A stretch of DNA of 18,457 nucleotides from Actinomycetota bacterium (GTDB taxonomy: Bacteria; Actinomycetota; Thermoleophilia; Gaiellales; Gaiellaceae): positions 1 to 18,457 of the forward strand of contig VAXY01000040.1 of NCBI GenBank assembly GCA_005885085.1, given 5' to 3'. Below, piece after piece: positions 12,865 to 18,457 of this stretch. The translations under genes and the position numbers were made by a program. Each line of letters starts with the position of its first letter. Positions within the stretch are counted from its first letter, which is position 1. The notes under the pieces were generated by a model. That model searched no databases and was not told where the DNA came from. It was given only the letters and a program-made list of their open reading frames with translations.

Positions 12865-13205
12865 CGCTGCCGCACTCGCAGCCAAAGCACCATCCCGAGC
12901 GCGACACCGGCCGCGTCGATGCCGAGGTCGACGGGCGACGCATGGCGTCCTCGCACGAAATGTTGGTGCAGCTCGTCCGTGGCCGCATACGCGATCCCTG
13001 CCGCCAGCGCCGGCACCTCCCGCTCCAGCGCGCGGTACAGCAGTGCCCCGAGGATCGCGTACTCCGTCACGTGCGCGCCTTTGCGCAGGACCGTGTCCCA
13101 GACGCCGAGCCCGGTGGACAGACTCGGGATCGAGGAGAGCGCGAAGATCACCGCCGCCCACGCGAGCACGGGTAGCCAGACGGTGAGCGCGCGCGACCGG
13201 GCCAT
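12861..13205 (-). CDS. VanZ-like membrane protein
   Basis: A 114-aa protein with four predicted membrane helices and the VanZ-family signatures: RKGAHVTEYAILGALLYRAL and the DELHQHFVRGRHASPVDLGIDAAGVALG stretch (DExHQ...GR...D). VanZ of enterococci gives low-level teicoplanin resistance, but most homologues have no known role. The ATG at 13205 is preceded on the same strand by TAGCAT 9 nt upstream, fitting a leaderless transcript. It heads a three-gene operon (VanZ, HAD-like, coiled coil) with overlapping or abutting starts and is transcribed away from the cobalamin riboswitch. Confidence 0.85.
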   Translation of the reverse strand: MARSRALTVWLPVLAWAAVIFALSSIPSLSTGLGVWDTVLRKGAHVTEYAILGALLYRALEREVPALAAGIAYAATDELHQHFVRGRHASPVDLGIDAAGVALGMVLWLRVRQR

Positions 13206-13214
13206 CGGCGCCCG

Positions 13215-13224
13215 ATGCTAGTCT
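13215..13224. promoter_or_regulatory. putative overlapping divergent -10 elements
   Basis: Reading minus, TAGCAT (13220-13215) lies 9 nt before the VanZ ATG. Reading plus, TAGTCT (13219-13224) would start transcription near 13231, at the 5' edge of the cobalamin riboswitch. The two hexamers share the bases at 13219-13220, so polymerase could serve only one direction at a time. No clear -35 on either strand; inference only. Confidence 0.35.
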
Positions 13225-13383
13225 CCGGCCGACAACCGGCGAGCGGCAAGGGAATCCGGTGCGAATCCGGAACGGTCCCGCCGCTGTGAGGGGACACGCT
13301 ACCGCGCCACGTGCCACTGGCCTCAGGGCTGGGAAGGCGGCGAGGGAGGGAGCCCCGAGTCAGAAGACCTCCGCCGCCGGCAA
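13221..13383 (+). promoter_or_regulatory. cobalamin riboswitch
   Basis: The region carries the conserved cobalamin aptamer core in order: GGGAATCCGGTGCGAATCC (13250-13268), GGTCCCGCCGCTGTGA (13274-13289), GCCACTGG (13313-13320), GGGAAGG (13331-13337) and a B12 box GAGTCAGAAGACC (13357-13369). Flanking GC-rich arms can close the outer stem; exact ends are approximate. It sits 30-45 nt upstream of the BtuF-like start, whose ribosome site AAGGAGG (13401-13407) is free to be controlled by the downstream structure. In known cases adenosylcobalamin binding represses the operon, which fits the B12 importer genes that follow. Confidence 0.92.
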
Positions 13384-13411
13384 ACCCGAACCCCTCGCGG
13401 AAGGAGGATTC

Positions 13412-14248
13412 GTGTTTCGCCGACTCATTCCCTTGGTCGCGGCCCTCGCCGCGATCCTCGTCGCCCAGCCTGCGACGGCGCGGCCGCCGCAGCGCATCAT
13501 CTCGCTCTCGCCGGCTGCGACGGAATCGCTGTTCGCGATCGGCGCCGGCAACCAGGTCGTCGCCGTCGACGATCAGTCCGACTACCCGAAGAAGGCCCCT
13601 CACACGTCGCTCTCCGGGGTAACCCCGAACGTGGAAGCCATTGCCTCGTACCGGCCCGACCTCGTCGTCGTGCAATACGACGCCGGGGGCGTCGTCGAAG
13701 GCCTGCGCAAACTGAGCATCCGGGTGTTGGTGCAGCCCAGCGCGCAGAACCTCGCCGCTGCATACGGGGAGATCGCGCAGCTTGGGAACGTCACCGGGCA
13801 CAAGCGGGCCGCGGCCGCGCTGATCGGCCGGATGAAACGCGCGATCAAGAGGGCGATCGCCTCGGCGCCGAGGCGGCGCCTGTCCGTCTACCACGAGCTT
13901 TCGCCCGACTTCTACAGCGCGACCTCGAAGACGTTCATCGGCGGGATCTACAAGCTGTTCGGCCTGCGCAACATCGCCGATGCTGCAGATTCGACCGGCT
14001 CCGGCTATCCGCAACTGTCCGCCGAATACATCCTCAGTGCCAACCCGAGCCTGGTCGTGCTCGCCGATACGCGCTGCTGCGGTCAGACCGTCGCGGCCGT
14101 CGCCAAGCGCCCCGGCTGGAACGGTGTCGCAGCGGTTCGCACCGGTGCGGTGGTTGCGATCGACGACTCGATTGCATCGCGGTGGGGACCACGAATCGTC
14201 CAGTTCGTGCAGGCGGTCGCCAAGGCTCTGCGGAAGCTCGGCCGCTAG
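13412..14248 (+). CDS. btuF: cobalamin ABC transporter substrate-binding protein (BtuF-like)
   Basis: This 278-aa class III periplasmic-binding-type protein captures corrinoid outside the membrane and delivers it to the BtuC permease. The N-terminus MFRRLIPLVAALAAILVAQPATA is a signal peptide with a likely type I cut after ATA. The mature part opens with RIISLSPAATESLFAIGAGNQVVAVDDQSDYP, then VEAIASYRPDLVVV and the long backbone helix typical of the fold, ending SRWGPRIVQFVQAVAKAL. No lipobox Cys is present, unusual for a binding protein in a single-membrane bacterium. Start GTG 13412 follows AAGGAGG by 4 nt. It lies directly behind a cobalamin riboswitch and its TAG touches the ATG of the permease. 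Iron-siderophore binding is the family alternative, made less likely by the riboswitch. Confidence 0.87.
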   Translation: MFRRLIPLVAALAAILVAQPATARPPQRIISLSPAATESLFAIGAGNQVVAVDDQSDYPKKAPHTSLSGVTPNVEAIASYRPDLVVVQYDAGGVVEGLRKLSIRVLVQPSAQNLAAAYGEIAQLGNVTGHKRAAAALIGRMKRAIKRAIASAPRRRLSVYHELSPDFYSATSKTFIGGIYKLFGLRNIADAADSTGSGYPQLSAEYILSANPSLVVLADTRCCGQTVAAVAKRPGWNGVAAVRTGAVVAIDDSIASRWGPRIVQFVQAVAKALRKLGR

Positions 14249-15237
14249 ATGCGTCTGGCAACGCCGCGGTTGTGGATCCCGGCTTCGGTCGTCTTCCTGG
14301 CCGCGGCGTTGCTCACCGGCGCGCTCGTCGGTCCAGTCCCCCTCGCCGTGCTGAACGTCGTGCACGCGACGTTCGCGCACGTCTTCGGGCTGCATTCGCC
14401 GCTCTCCGGTGCGAACGACGCGATCCTCTGGCAATTGCGCCTGCCACGCGTCGTCCTCGGCGCGCTCGTGGGCGGGACGCTCGCCGCCGCCGGAGCTGCG
14501 TACCAGGGCGTATTCCGCAACCCGCTCGCCGACCCGTACCTGCTCGGTGCGGCCGCGGGCGCCGGGCTCGGCGCGACGCTCGTGGCATCGTACGCACCCG
14601 GGAGCGGGCTCTCGGGGGACCTCCTCCCGATTTCCGCGTTCGTCGGAGCGGGAGTGGCGGTGGTCGCCGCCTACACGCTCGGGCGCTCGGCCGGTGCAGC
14701 GGCAGGGCCGGCCGCGCTCGTACTGGCCGGCGTCACGATCGCGTCGTTCTTCACGGCGTTGCAGACGTGGTGTACTCGTGGCTGCTCGGCCGACTCGCGA
14801 CCTCGGGCTGGCGTGAGGTCGGGATCATCGCGCCGTACGCCGCGGCCGCCTGGTTGATCCTGCTCGGGCACCGACGCCTGCTGGACGTCCTTGCCGTCGG
14901 CGACGAGGAAGCGGCCGCGCTCGGCGTCAACGTCGGGCGCGTCCGCCTCTTCGTCGTCGTGGCTGCGACGATTGCAACTGCCGCCGCGGTCGCCGTCAGC
15001 GGGCTGATCGCGTTCGTCGGGATCATCGTCCCGCATACGATCCGCCTGGTCGCCGGCGGGAGCTACCGCCTCCTGTTGCCGCTCTCCGTCGTGGTGGGCG
15101 CGGGCTTCCTGGTCTTCGCCGACGTGATCGCGCGCACGGTGATGTCACCCGCGGAGCTCCCGATCGGGGTCGTGACTGCCTTTTTCGGAGCACCCTTCTT
15201 CGCCGTCGTGCTGCACACGAGCAAGCGCCGCGCATGA
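14249..15237 (+). pseudogene. btuC: BtuC/FecCD-type permease, frameshifted by an internal deletion
   Basis: The first part (14249 to about 14767) encodes a normal FecCD/BtuC N-terminal half: RLPRVVLGALVGGTLAAAGA, then FRNPLADPYLLGAAAGAGLGA, up to LAGVTIASFFTALQT. The frame then runs out after 202 codons at 14857. The rest of the family sequence resumes in another frame at about 14767: VVYSWLLGRLATSGWREV, RLLDVLAVGDEEAAALGV, VSGLIAFVGIIVPHTIRL, through LPIGVVTAFFGAPFFAVVL to the TGA at 15237. Relatives have some 12-14 more residues between ALQT and YSWLLG, so a deletion of 3n+1 bases (for example 37 or 40) explains both the gap and the frame. As written, no complete permease can be made. Sequencing or assembly error cannot be excluded, as no further lesions are seen. 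Confidence 0.85.
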
Positions 15238-16008
15238 CGGCGCTCGCACTAGACAAGCTCTCGGTAGTGCTCGGCGGCAAGCGGGTCGTCGACCGAGGAG
15301 GGTGAATGGGTCGCGCTGATCGGCCCGAACGGGGCCGGCAAGACCACGGCGTTGCGCGCCGTGGCAGGCCTGGTCGGCTACGCGGGTCATGTGCACCTGT
15401 TCGGCGGCGATACCGAGCGAATGACCCGCCGGCAGCTCGCACGGCTCGTCGCGCTCGTGCCGCAGGTGCCACTGATTCCGGGTGGCATTACCGTCCGCGA
15501 GTACGTCCTGCTCGGTCGCACGCCACACCTCGGCTACTTCGGCGGAGAGAGCCGCGGCGACCATGCGGCCGTCGACGAGGCGCTCGTCCAACTCGACCTG
15601 ACGCAGTTCGCACGGCGCCGGCTCGACACGCTCTCCGGCGGCGAGCGGCAGCGTGCGACGTTGGCGCGCGCTCTTGCCCAGGACGCTCCCATCCTTCTCC
15701 TCGACGAGCCGACAGCTGCGTTGGACGTGGGTCGTCAGCAGCACGTACTCGAGCTCGTCGATTCGCTGCGTGCGAGCCGCGGGCTGACGGTGTTCTCGAC
15801 CATGCACGACCTCACGCTCGCAGGTCAGTACGCCCACCGTCTGCTTTTGCTCGATCACGGGAAGCTCGTGGCCGCCGGCTCCGCCGAGGACGTCCTGACG
15901 CGCACCCTGATCACCGAGCATTATGGAGCGGAGGTGGCGGTCCTCGATGCGCCCGGGTCGGGGTTCGTGGTCGTTCCGGTGCGCGGTACGATCCGGGACG
16001 GCGCGTAG
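15234..16008 (+). pseudogene. btuD: BtuD-like ABC ATPase, frameshifted near the N-terminus
   Basis: ATG 15234 overlaps the permease stop (ATGA) and begins a normal ABC ATPase, MTALALDKLSVVLGGKRVVD, but meets a TGA at 15303-15305. The rest lies in another frame from about 15295: EEGEWVALIGPNGAGKTT (Walker A), Q-loop ALVPQVP, LSGGERQRATLARAL, Walker B ILLLDEPT, and the switch His in STMHDL, ending TAG at 16008. Relatives have about six residues (of the type DVSLEV) between VVD and EEGEW, so a 17-base loss accounts for both gap and frame. The first start in the downstream frame (TTG 15352) comes after Walker A, so no active ATPase is expected. All other motifs are intact, so the lesion is recent or an artefact. 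Confidence 0.83.
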
Positions 16009-16015
16009 CGCCGTC
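15997..16015 (+). terminator. hairpin at the end of the B12 operon
   Basis: GACGGCGC, loop GTA, GCGCCGTC: a perfect 8-bp stem with the ATPase stop codon TAG spanning loop and stem (16006-16008). No T-run follows. It resembles the hairpin after rex (same GTA loop in a GCGTAGCG-like context). Confidence 0.4.
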
Positions 16016-16016
16016 T

Positions 16017-16072
16017 ATGAGGACCTAGGCGAGAACACACCCGTTTCCCGTCCCGCCTCGACGGAGGTCCTC
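16017..16072 (+). promoter_or_regulatory. possible leader with a short uORF and ribosome-site-masking stem before the ABC-F gene
   Basis: A minimal reading frame ATG AGG ACC TAG (16017-16028) precedes the ABC-F gene. Its GAGGACCT (16019-16026) is complementary over 8 bases to AGGTCCTC (16065-16072), which includes most of the ABC-F ribosome site GGAGG (16063-16067). An inner stem AGGCG (16027-16031) with CGCCT (16054-16058) stacks next to it. A ribosome on the uORF would open the outer stem, as in leader-peptide control of some erm and ABC-F resistance genes. The uORF has no ribosome site of its own, so this is speculative. Confidence 0.35.
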
Positions 16073-16074
16073 TC

Positions 16075-17433
16075 TTGCTTGCCGCCGCGAACATCACGAA
16101 GTACCACGCCGCGCAACTCGTCCTCGACGACGTGACGCTGGTCGTGCCACCGGCCGGCCGCACCGGGCTTGTCGGCCCGAACGGCTCGGGCAAGTCGACG
16201 CTGCTGCGCATCCTCGCCGGGCTCGACGAGCCCGACAGGGGAACTGTGCGCCGTACCCCGCCGACGCTGGCGGTCGGCTACCTCTCACAGGAGTCCATGC
16301 CCGCCGGTCGCTCGGGCGGGGAGGCCGCACGCCTGCGGCTCGCGGAGTTCCTGCGCCGCCCGCTCGGCGTGTTCCTGCTCGACGAGCCGACGAACGACCT
16401 CGACTTCGCCGGGCTCGAGTGGCTCGAACGCACGCTCGCCGGGCTCCCGGGCGCGGTCGTCCTTGTCTCGCACGACCGCGACTTCCTCGACCGGACCGTC
16501 GACCGCGTCGTCGAGCTCGACGAGTGGACGCACCGGCTGACCGAGTTCTCAGGCGGTTGGAGCGCCTACGAACGTGCCCGCACGAGCGCCTTGCGCCGGC
16601 AGCGCGAGGCGTACGAGCGGTACGAGGGCGAGCAGGCGCGACTCGAGGCGCAGCAACGGCGGATGCAGGAATGGGAGCAGCGCGGCTACGGCCAAGGGCG
16701 CAAGAAGAAGAAGTCGAAGGACGTCAAGAGGACCTACAGGGGGCGGATCGAGCGGCTTGAGCGTGTCGAGAAGCCGTACGAGCCGTGGGAGCTTCGGCTC
16801 GATCTCTCGCCGCCGAGGCGCAGCGGCGACGTGGTGGCGCGGCTCGAGGGCGCGATCGTCGAGCGCGGTTTGTTCAGGCTCGGCCCGACCGACCTCGAGC
16901 TGGCGTGGGCGGAGCGCCTGGCCGTGCTCGGCCCAAACGGCAGCGGCAAGACCACCTTGCTCGACGCCGTGCTCGGCCGGATCCCGTTGAGCGCCGGGCG
17001 ACGCTGGGTCGGGCCGGGTGTCGTCTTCGGCGAGTTGTCGCAGCAGCGCGCCGAGCTCGCGGAGGGCGTCCTTCTCGATGCCTTCACGTCGGCAGCCGCT
17101 TTGGCGGCGGAAGCAGCGCGCACGCTCCTGGCGAAGTTCGGTCTCGGCGCCGACCACGTTCTGCGCGAACTCGGTTCACTCTCCCCCGGGGAGCGTACGC
17201 GTGCATCGGTGGCGCTGTTCGCTGCGCGCGGAGTGAACTGCCTGGTACTGGACGAGCCGACGAACCATCTGGATGTCGCCGCGATCGAGGAGCTCGAACG
17301 GGCGCTCGACACATTCGGCGGCACAGTGGTGCTCGTGACGCACGATCGCCGCTTCCTGACGCGGTTTCGGGCTACGCGGACTCTGGCGCTGCAACCCAGC
17401 CGGACGCCGGTCGCTCCAGCCGTCCCTCGCTGA
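16075..17433 (+). CDS. ABC-F family ATPase with a truncated first nucleotide-binding domain
   Basis: A 452-aa soluble protein with two ABC domains and no membrane part, the ABC-F pattern of ribosome-acting translation factors and target-protection proteins. Domain 1 has Walker A GPNGSGKST (34-42), Q-loop Gln72, signature SGGEA (80-84) and Walker B FLLDEPTNDLD. The linker (about 150-240) is charged, with GRKKKKSKDVKRTYRGR. Domain 2 has GPNGSGKTT, LSPGERTR, CLVLDEPTNHLD and VTHDRRF. Only 7 residues separate Q72 from the signature in domain 1, where relatives have some 80-100, and total length is short of the usual ~530-550. The helical subdomain of domain 1 is missing in frame. TTG 16075 is well supported by GGAGG 7 nt upstream. 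Its last 62 bases overlap a gene on the other strand. Activity is doubtful; resistance role undetermined. Confidence 0.85.
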   Translation: MLAAANITKYHAAQLVLDDVTLVVPPAGRTGLVGPNGSGKSTLLRILAGLDEPDRGTVRRTPPTLAVGYLSQESMPAGRSGGEAARLRLAEFLRRPLGVFLLDEPTNDLDFAGLEWLERTLAGLPGAVVLVSHDRDFLDRTVDRVVELDEWTHRLTEFSGGWSAYERARTSALRRQREAYERYEGEQARLEAQQRRMQEWEQRGYGQGRKKKKSKDVKRTYRGRIERLERVEKPYEPWELRLDLSPPRRSGDVVARLEGAIVERGLFRLGPTDLELAWAERLAVLGPNGSGKTTLLDAVLGRIPLSAGRRWVGPGVVFGELSQQRAELAEGVLLDAFTSAAALAAEAARTLLAKFGLGADHVLRELGSLSPGERTRASVALFAARGVNCLVLDEPTNHLDVAAIEELERALDTFGGTVVLVTHDRRFLTRFRATRTLALQPSRTPVAPAVPR

Positions 17434-18148
17434 CGAGCCGTTCCACGAGCTCGTCCGGGAAGAGCCACTTCCAGCTGAACCACCTGCGTGCGAGCTCGCG
17501 CTCCGGTGCGACGACGGCGGCGCGCATCGCCGCGACGACGAGGTCGTCGACGCCCCCGCCGTCGCCGAGCGGGTCCGGGTAGGCCTGGTCGTAGCGCAGC
17601 AGCTCGCTCGTATGCGTGTGACGGCCGTCGGGCAGCTCGACGCGGAGGCTCCGGCTGACGATCGCGCCACAGAGCTCGAGCGGGTAGCGGAGCAGCTTGA
17701 GCTCCTTCGGCTTGAGGGCGAGCTCGGTCTGCAGGTCGTCGAGCGTGGACGGGCCGGCCTCCGCGAGATGGCGCAACAGGCGGGCCCACTCCTCGTGCTG
17801 CTCCATGCGGGCGAGCTCGGAGCGGCAGATCCCGTCGACGAGCGGCAGCGTCGCGTCCGTGAACAGGATCGACTTCCCCTTGTGCACGCGCAGCTCATGG
17901 ACGTCAGGACGCTCGGCGAGCTGGAAGTACCACGGGTACTTCGTCGCCGGCCACGACCCGAAGCCGCGGCTTCCAGGAGCGTACGGCTCCTCGTGGCACG
18001 CGCCGAAGAAACTCGGCAGCGCCGAGTCGGGCGTCCTTGTCAGGAGGCCGCGATCCCGGAGGAAATCGTGCGCGTCCTCGAGGGATTCGAGGGCGCGATC
18101 CGGCCTGAGCCGGCAGAGGTAGTCCCGCCGCTCCTCGAGTTCCAGCAC
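17372..18148 (-). CDS. AlkZ-related-like winged-helix protein, function unknown
   Basis: About 258 residues. The N-terminal half (SLEDAHDFLRDRGLLTRTPDSALPSFFGAC, WPATKYPWYFQLAE, VHELRVHKGKSILFT) and the C-terminal winged-helix-like half (LLRHLAEAGPSTLDDLQTEL, LRYPLELCGAIVSRSLRVELPDGRHTHTSELLRYDQ, ending RLERPASGWVAA) resemble proteins annotated as AlkZ-related, a group linked to HTH_42 DNA-glycosylase folds. I see no proven catalytic residue. The GTG at 18148 is chosen because the reading frame upstream of it would run into the divergent DUF6458-like gene; it lacks a ribosome site, and TTAGAT or TAGATA lies 5-6 nt upstream. The 3' end overlaps the convergent ABC-F gene by 62 bases. It reads away from the gene at 18210. 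Confidence 0.65.
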   Translation of the reverse strand: MLELEERRDYLCRLRPDRALESLEDAHDFLRDRGLLTRTPDSALPSFFGACHEEPYAPGSRGFGSWPATKYPWYFQLAERPDVHELRVHKGKSILFTDATLPLVDGICRSELARMEQHEEWARLLRHLAEAGPSTLDDLQTELALKPKELKLLRYPLELCGAIVSRSLRVELPDGRHTHTSELLRYDQAYPDPLGDGGGVDDLVVAAMRAAVVAPERELARRWFSWKWLFPDELVERLVSEGRLERPASGWVAAPESA

Positions 18149-18153
18149 GGCCG

Positions 18154-18160
18154 TATCTAA
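18154..18160. promoter_or_regulatory. putative shared divergent -10 region
   Basis: TATCTAA on the plus strand reads TTAGATA on the minus. Minus, it is 5-6 nt from the winged-helix gene's GTG; plus, it is about 50 nt before the DUF6458-like ATG. No -35 is evident. Inference only. Confidence 0.28.
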
Positions 18161-18209
18161 ACACCCGGCTTCTGCGTTTTCCCTGCAAAACCGAAAGGAG
18201 CCACGGAAA

Positions 18210-18428
18210 ATGGGTATGGGAGTCAGTTTGTTGCTCGTCGCCGCGGGCGCGATTCTGATCTGGGCCGTGAACGCGACGGTGAGCGGCATCGAGCTGCACA
18301 CGATCGGTTGGATCCTGCTCGCCGTCGGTGCGGCAGGCGCTCTGTTCTCGCTGATCTTCTGGTCGAGCTGGGGCGGGTTCGGCGGGCCGGCCGACGGCCG
18401 CCGCCGCGTCGTCCGCGAGGACTACTAA
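18210..18428 (+). CDS. DUF6458-like two-helix membrane protein
   Basis: A 72-aa protein with two hydrophobic helices (VSLLLVAAGAILIWAVNATV and IGWILLAVGAAGALFSLIFW) and a polar, basic tail (GPADGRRRVVREDY). The opening MGMGVSLLLVAAGAIL...AVNATVSGIELHTIGWIL matches the pattern of the actinobacterial DUF6458 family, function unknown. The ATG at 18210 has a good ribosome site AAAGGAG (18194-18200) at 9-nt spacing. It is alone on this strand, divergent from the winged-helix gene, and followed by a GGGGTC palindrome. Confidence 0.85.
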   Translation: MGMGVSLLLVAAGAILIWAVNATVSGIELHTIGWILLAVGAAGALFSLIFWSSWGGFGGPADGRRRVVREDY

Positions 18429-18438
18429 GCGAACGGCT

Positions 18439-18451
18439 GGGGTCTGACCCC
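18439..18451. repeat. GGGGTC palindrome at window end
   Basis: GGGGTCTGACCCC is a perfect 13-base palindrome about a central T, 10 bases after the DUF6458-like stop, followed by TCGGGG at the window edge where a further GGGGTC unit might continue. Short GGGGTC-type palindromes occur as dispersed intergenic repeats in many bacteria; a terminator is the alternative. The window ends before this can be resolved. Confidence 0.4.
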
Positions 18452-18457
18452 TCGGGG

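Noticed and set aside
12865..13317. N-terminal extension of the HAD-like frame on the minus strand
   Set aside because: It overlaps the whole VanZ gene in another frame and reads as low-complexity Arg/Gly/Ala sequence.
13148..14434. 428-codon open frame on the minus strand
   Set aside because: It crosses the riboswitch and the BtuF-like gene in antisense and shows no domain.
14760..15305. Programmed frameshifting in the btuC or btuD genes
   Set aside because: Residues expected from the family are missing at both sites and there is no slippery heptamer, so deletion explains the data better.
1..18457. CRISPR array, tRNA, rRNA or mobile element
   Set aside because: I saw no regularly spaced direct repeats, no cloverleaf or rRNA-like sequence and no transposase or integrase motifs.

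Overview
The window looks like chromosomal sequence from a high-GC Gram-positive bacterium, most likely an actinobacterium of the Thermoleophilia (Gaiellales/Solirubrobacterales) type. This rests on GC-rich, strongly GC3-biased coding sequence, frequent GTG/TTG starts, several apparently leaderless promoters (TAnnnT about 6-9 nt before the start codon) and the gene families present (Rex, K+-independent H+-pyrophosphatase, DUF6458-like and DUF1844-like proteins). The taxon is an inference. There are no rRNA or tRNA genes, no CRISPR array and no recognisable insertion sequence.

Layout. 1-850: an upstream region with a long inverted repeat, then the NADH-sensing repressor rex. 940-3650 (+): a GT4 glycosyltransferase, a YbdK/GCS2-type glutamate-cysteine ligase and a small DUF1844-like protein, tightly packed. 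3788-5818 (+): a membrane H+-translocating pyrophosphatase (hppA), ending in a strong hairpin. 5955-11100 (+): two paralogous APC permeases with C-terminal universal-stress-protein (Usp) domains, a 57-aa membrane protein between them, and two RCK/TrkA-type NAD-binding proteins. I read this as a probable monovalent-cation (K+) or amino-acid transport module. 11147-12199 (+): a soluble PQQ-dependent aldose/sorbosone dehydrogenase. 12225-13205 (-): an operon of VanZ-like, HAD-like and small coiled-coil proteins. 13221-16008 (+): a cobalamin riboswitch followed by a BtuF-BtuC-BtuD-like vitamin B12 ABC importer. 16075-17433 (+): an ABC-F ATPase. 17372-18148 (-): a winged-helix, AlkZ-related-like protein. 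18210-18428 (+): a DUF6458-like two-helix membrane protein. The window ends in a GGGGTC palindrome.

The most notable feature is damage in the 14.2-17.4 kb region. The BtuC-like permease and the BtuD-like ATPase each carry a short out-of-frame internal deletion, with all family motifs intact on both sides. The adjacent ABC-F protein lacks nearly the whole segment between Q-loop and signature motif of its first ATPase domain. Three consecutive ABC genes with internal losses mean either recent decay of the B12 importer and its neighbour or an assembly/consensus problem. The best regulatory candidate is a 44-nt near-perfect hairpin that fills the predicted 5' UTR of the second APC-Usp gene, covers its only Shine-Dalgarno-like stretch and touches the GTG start.
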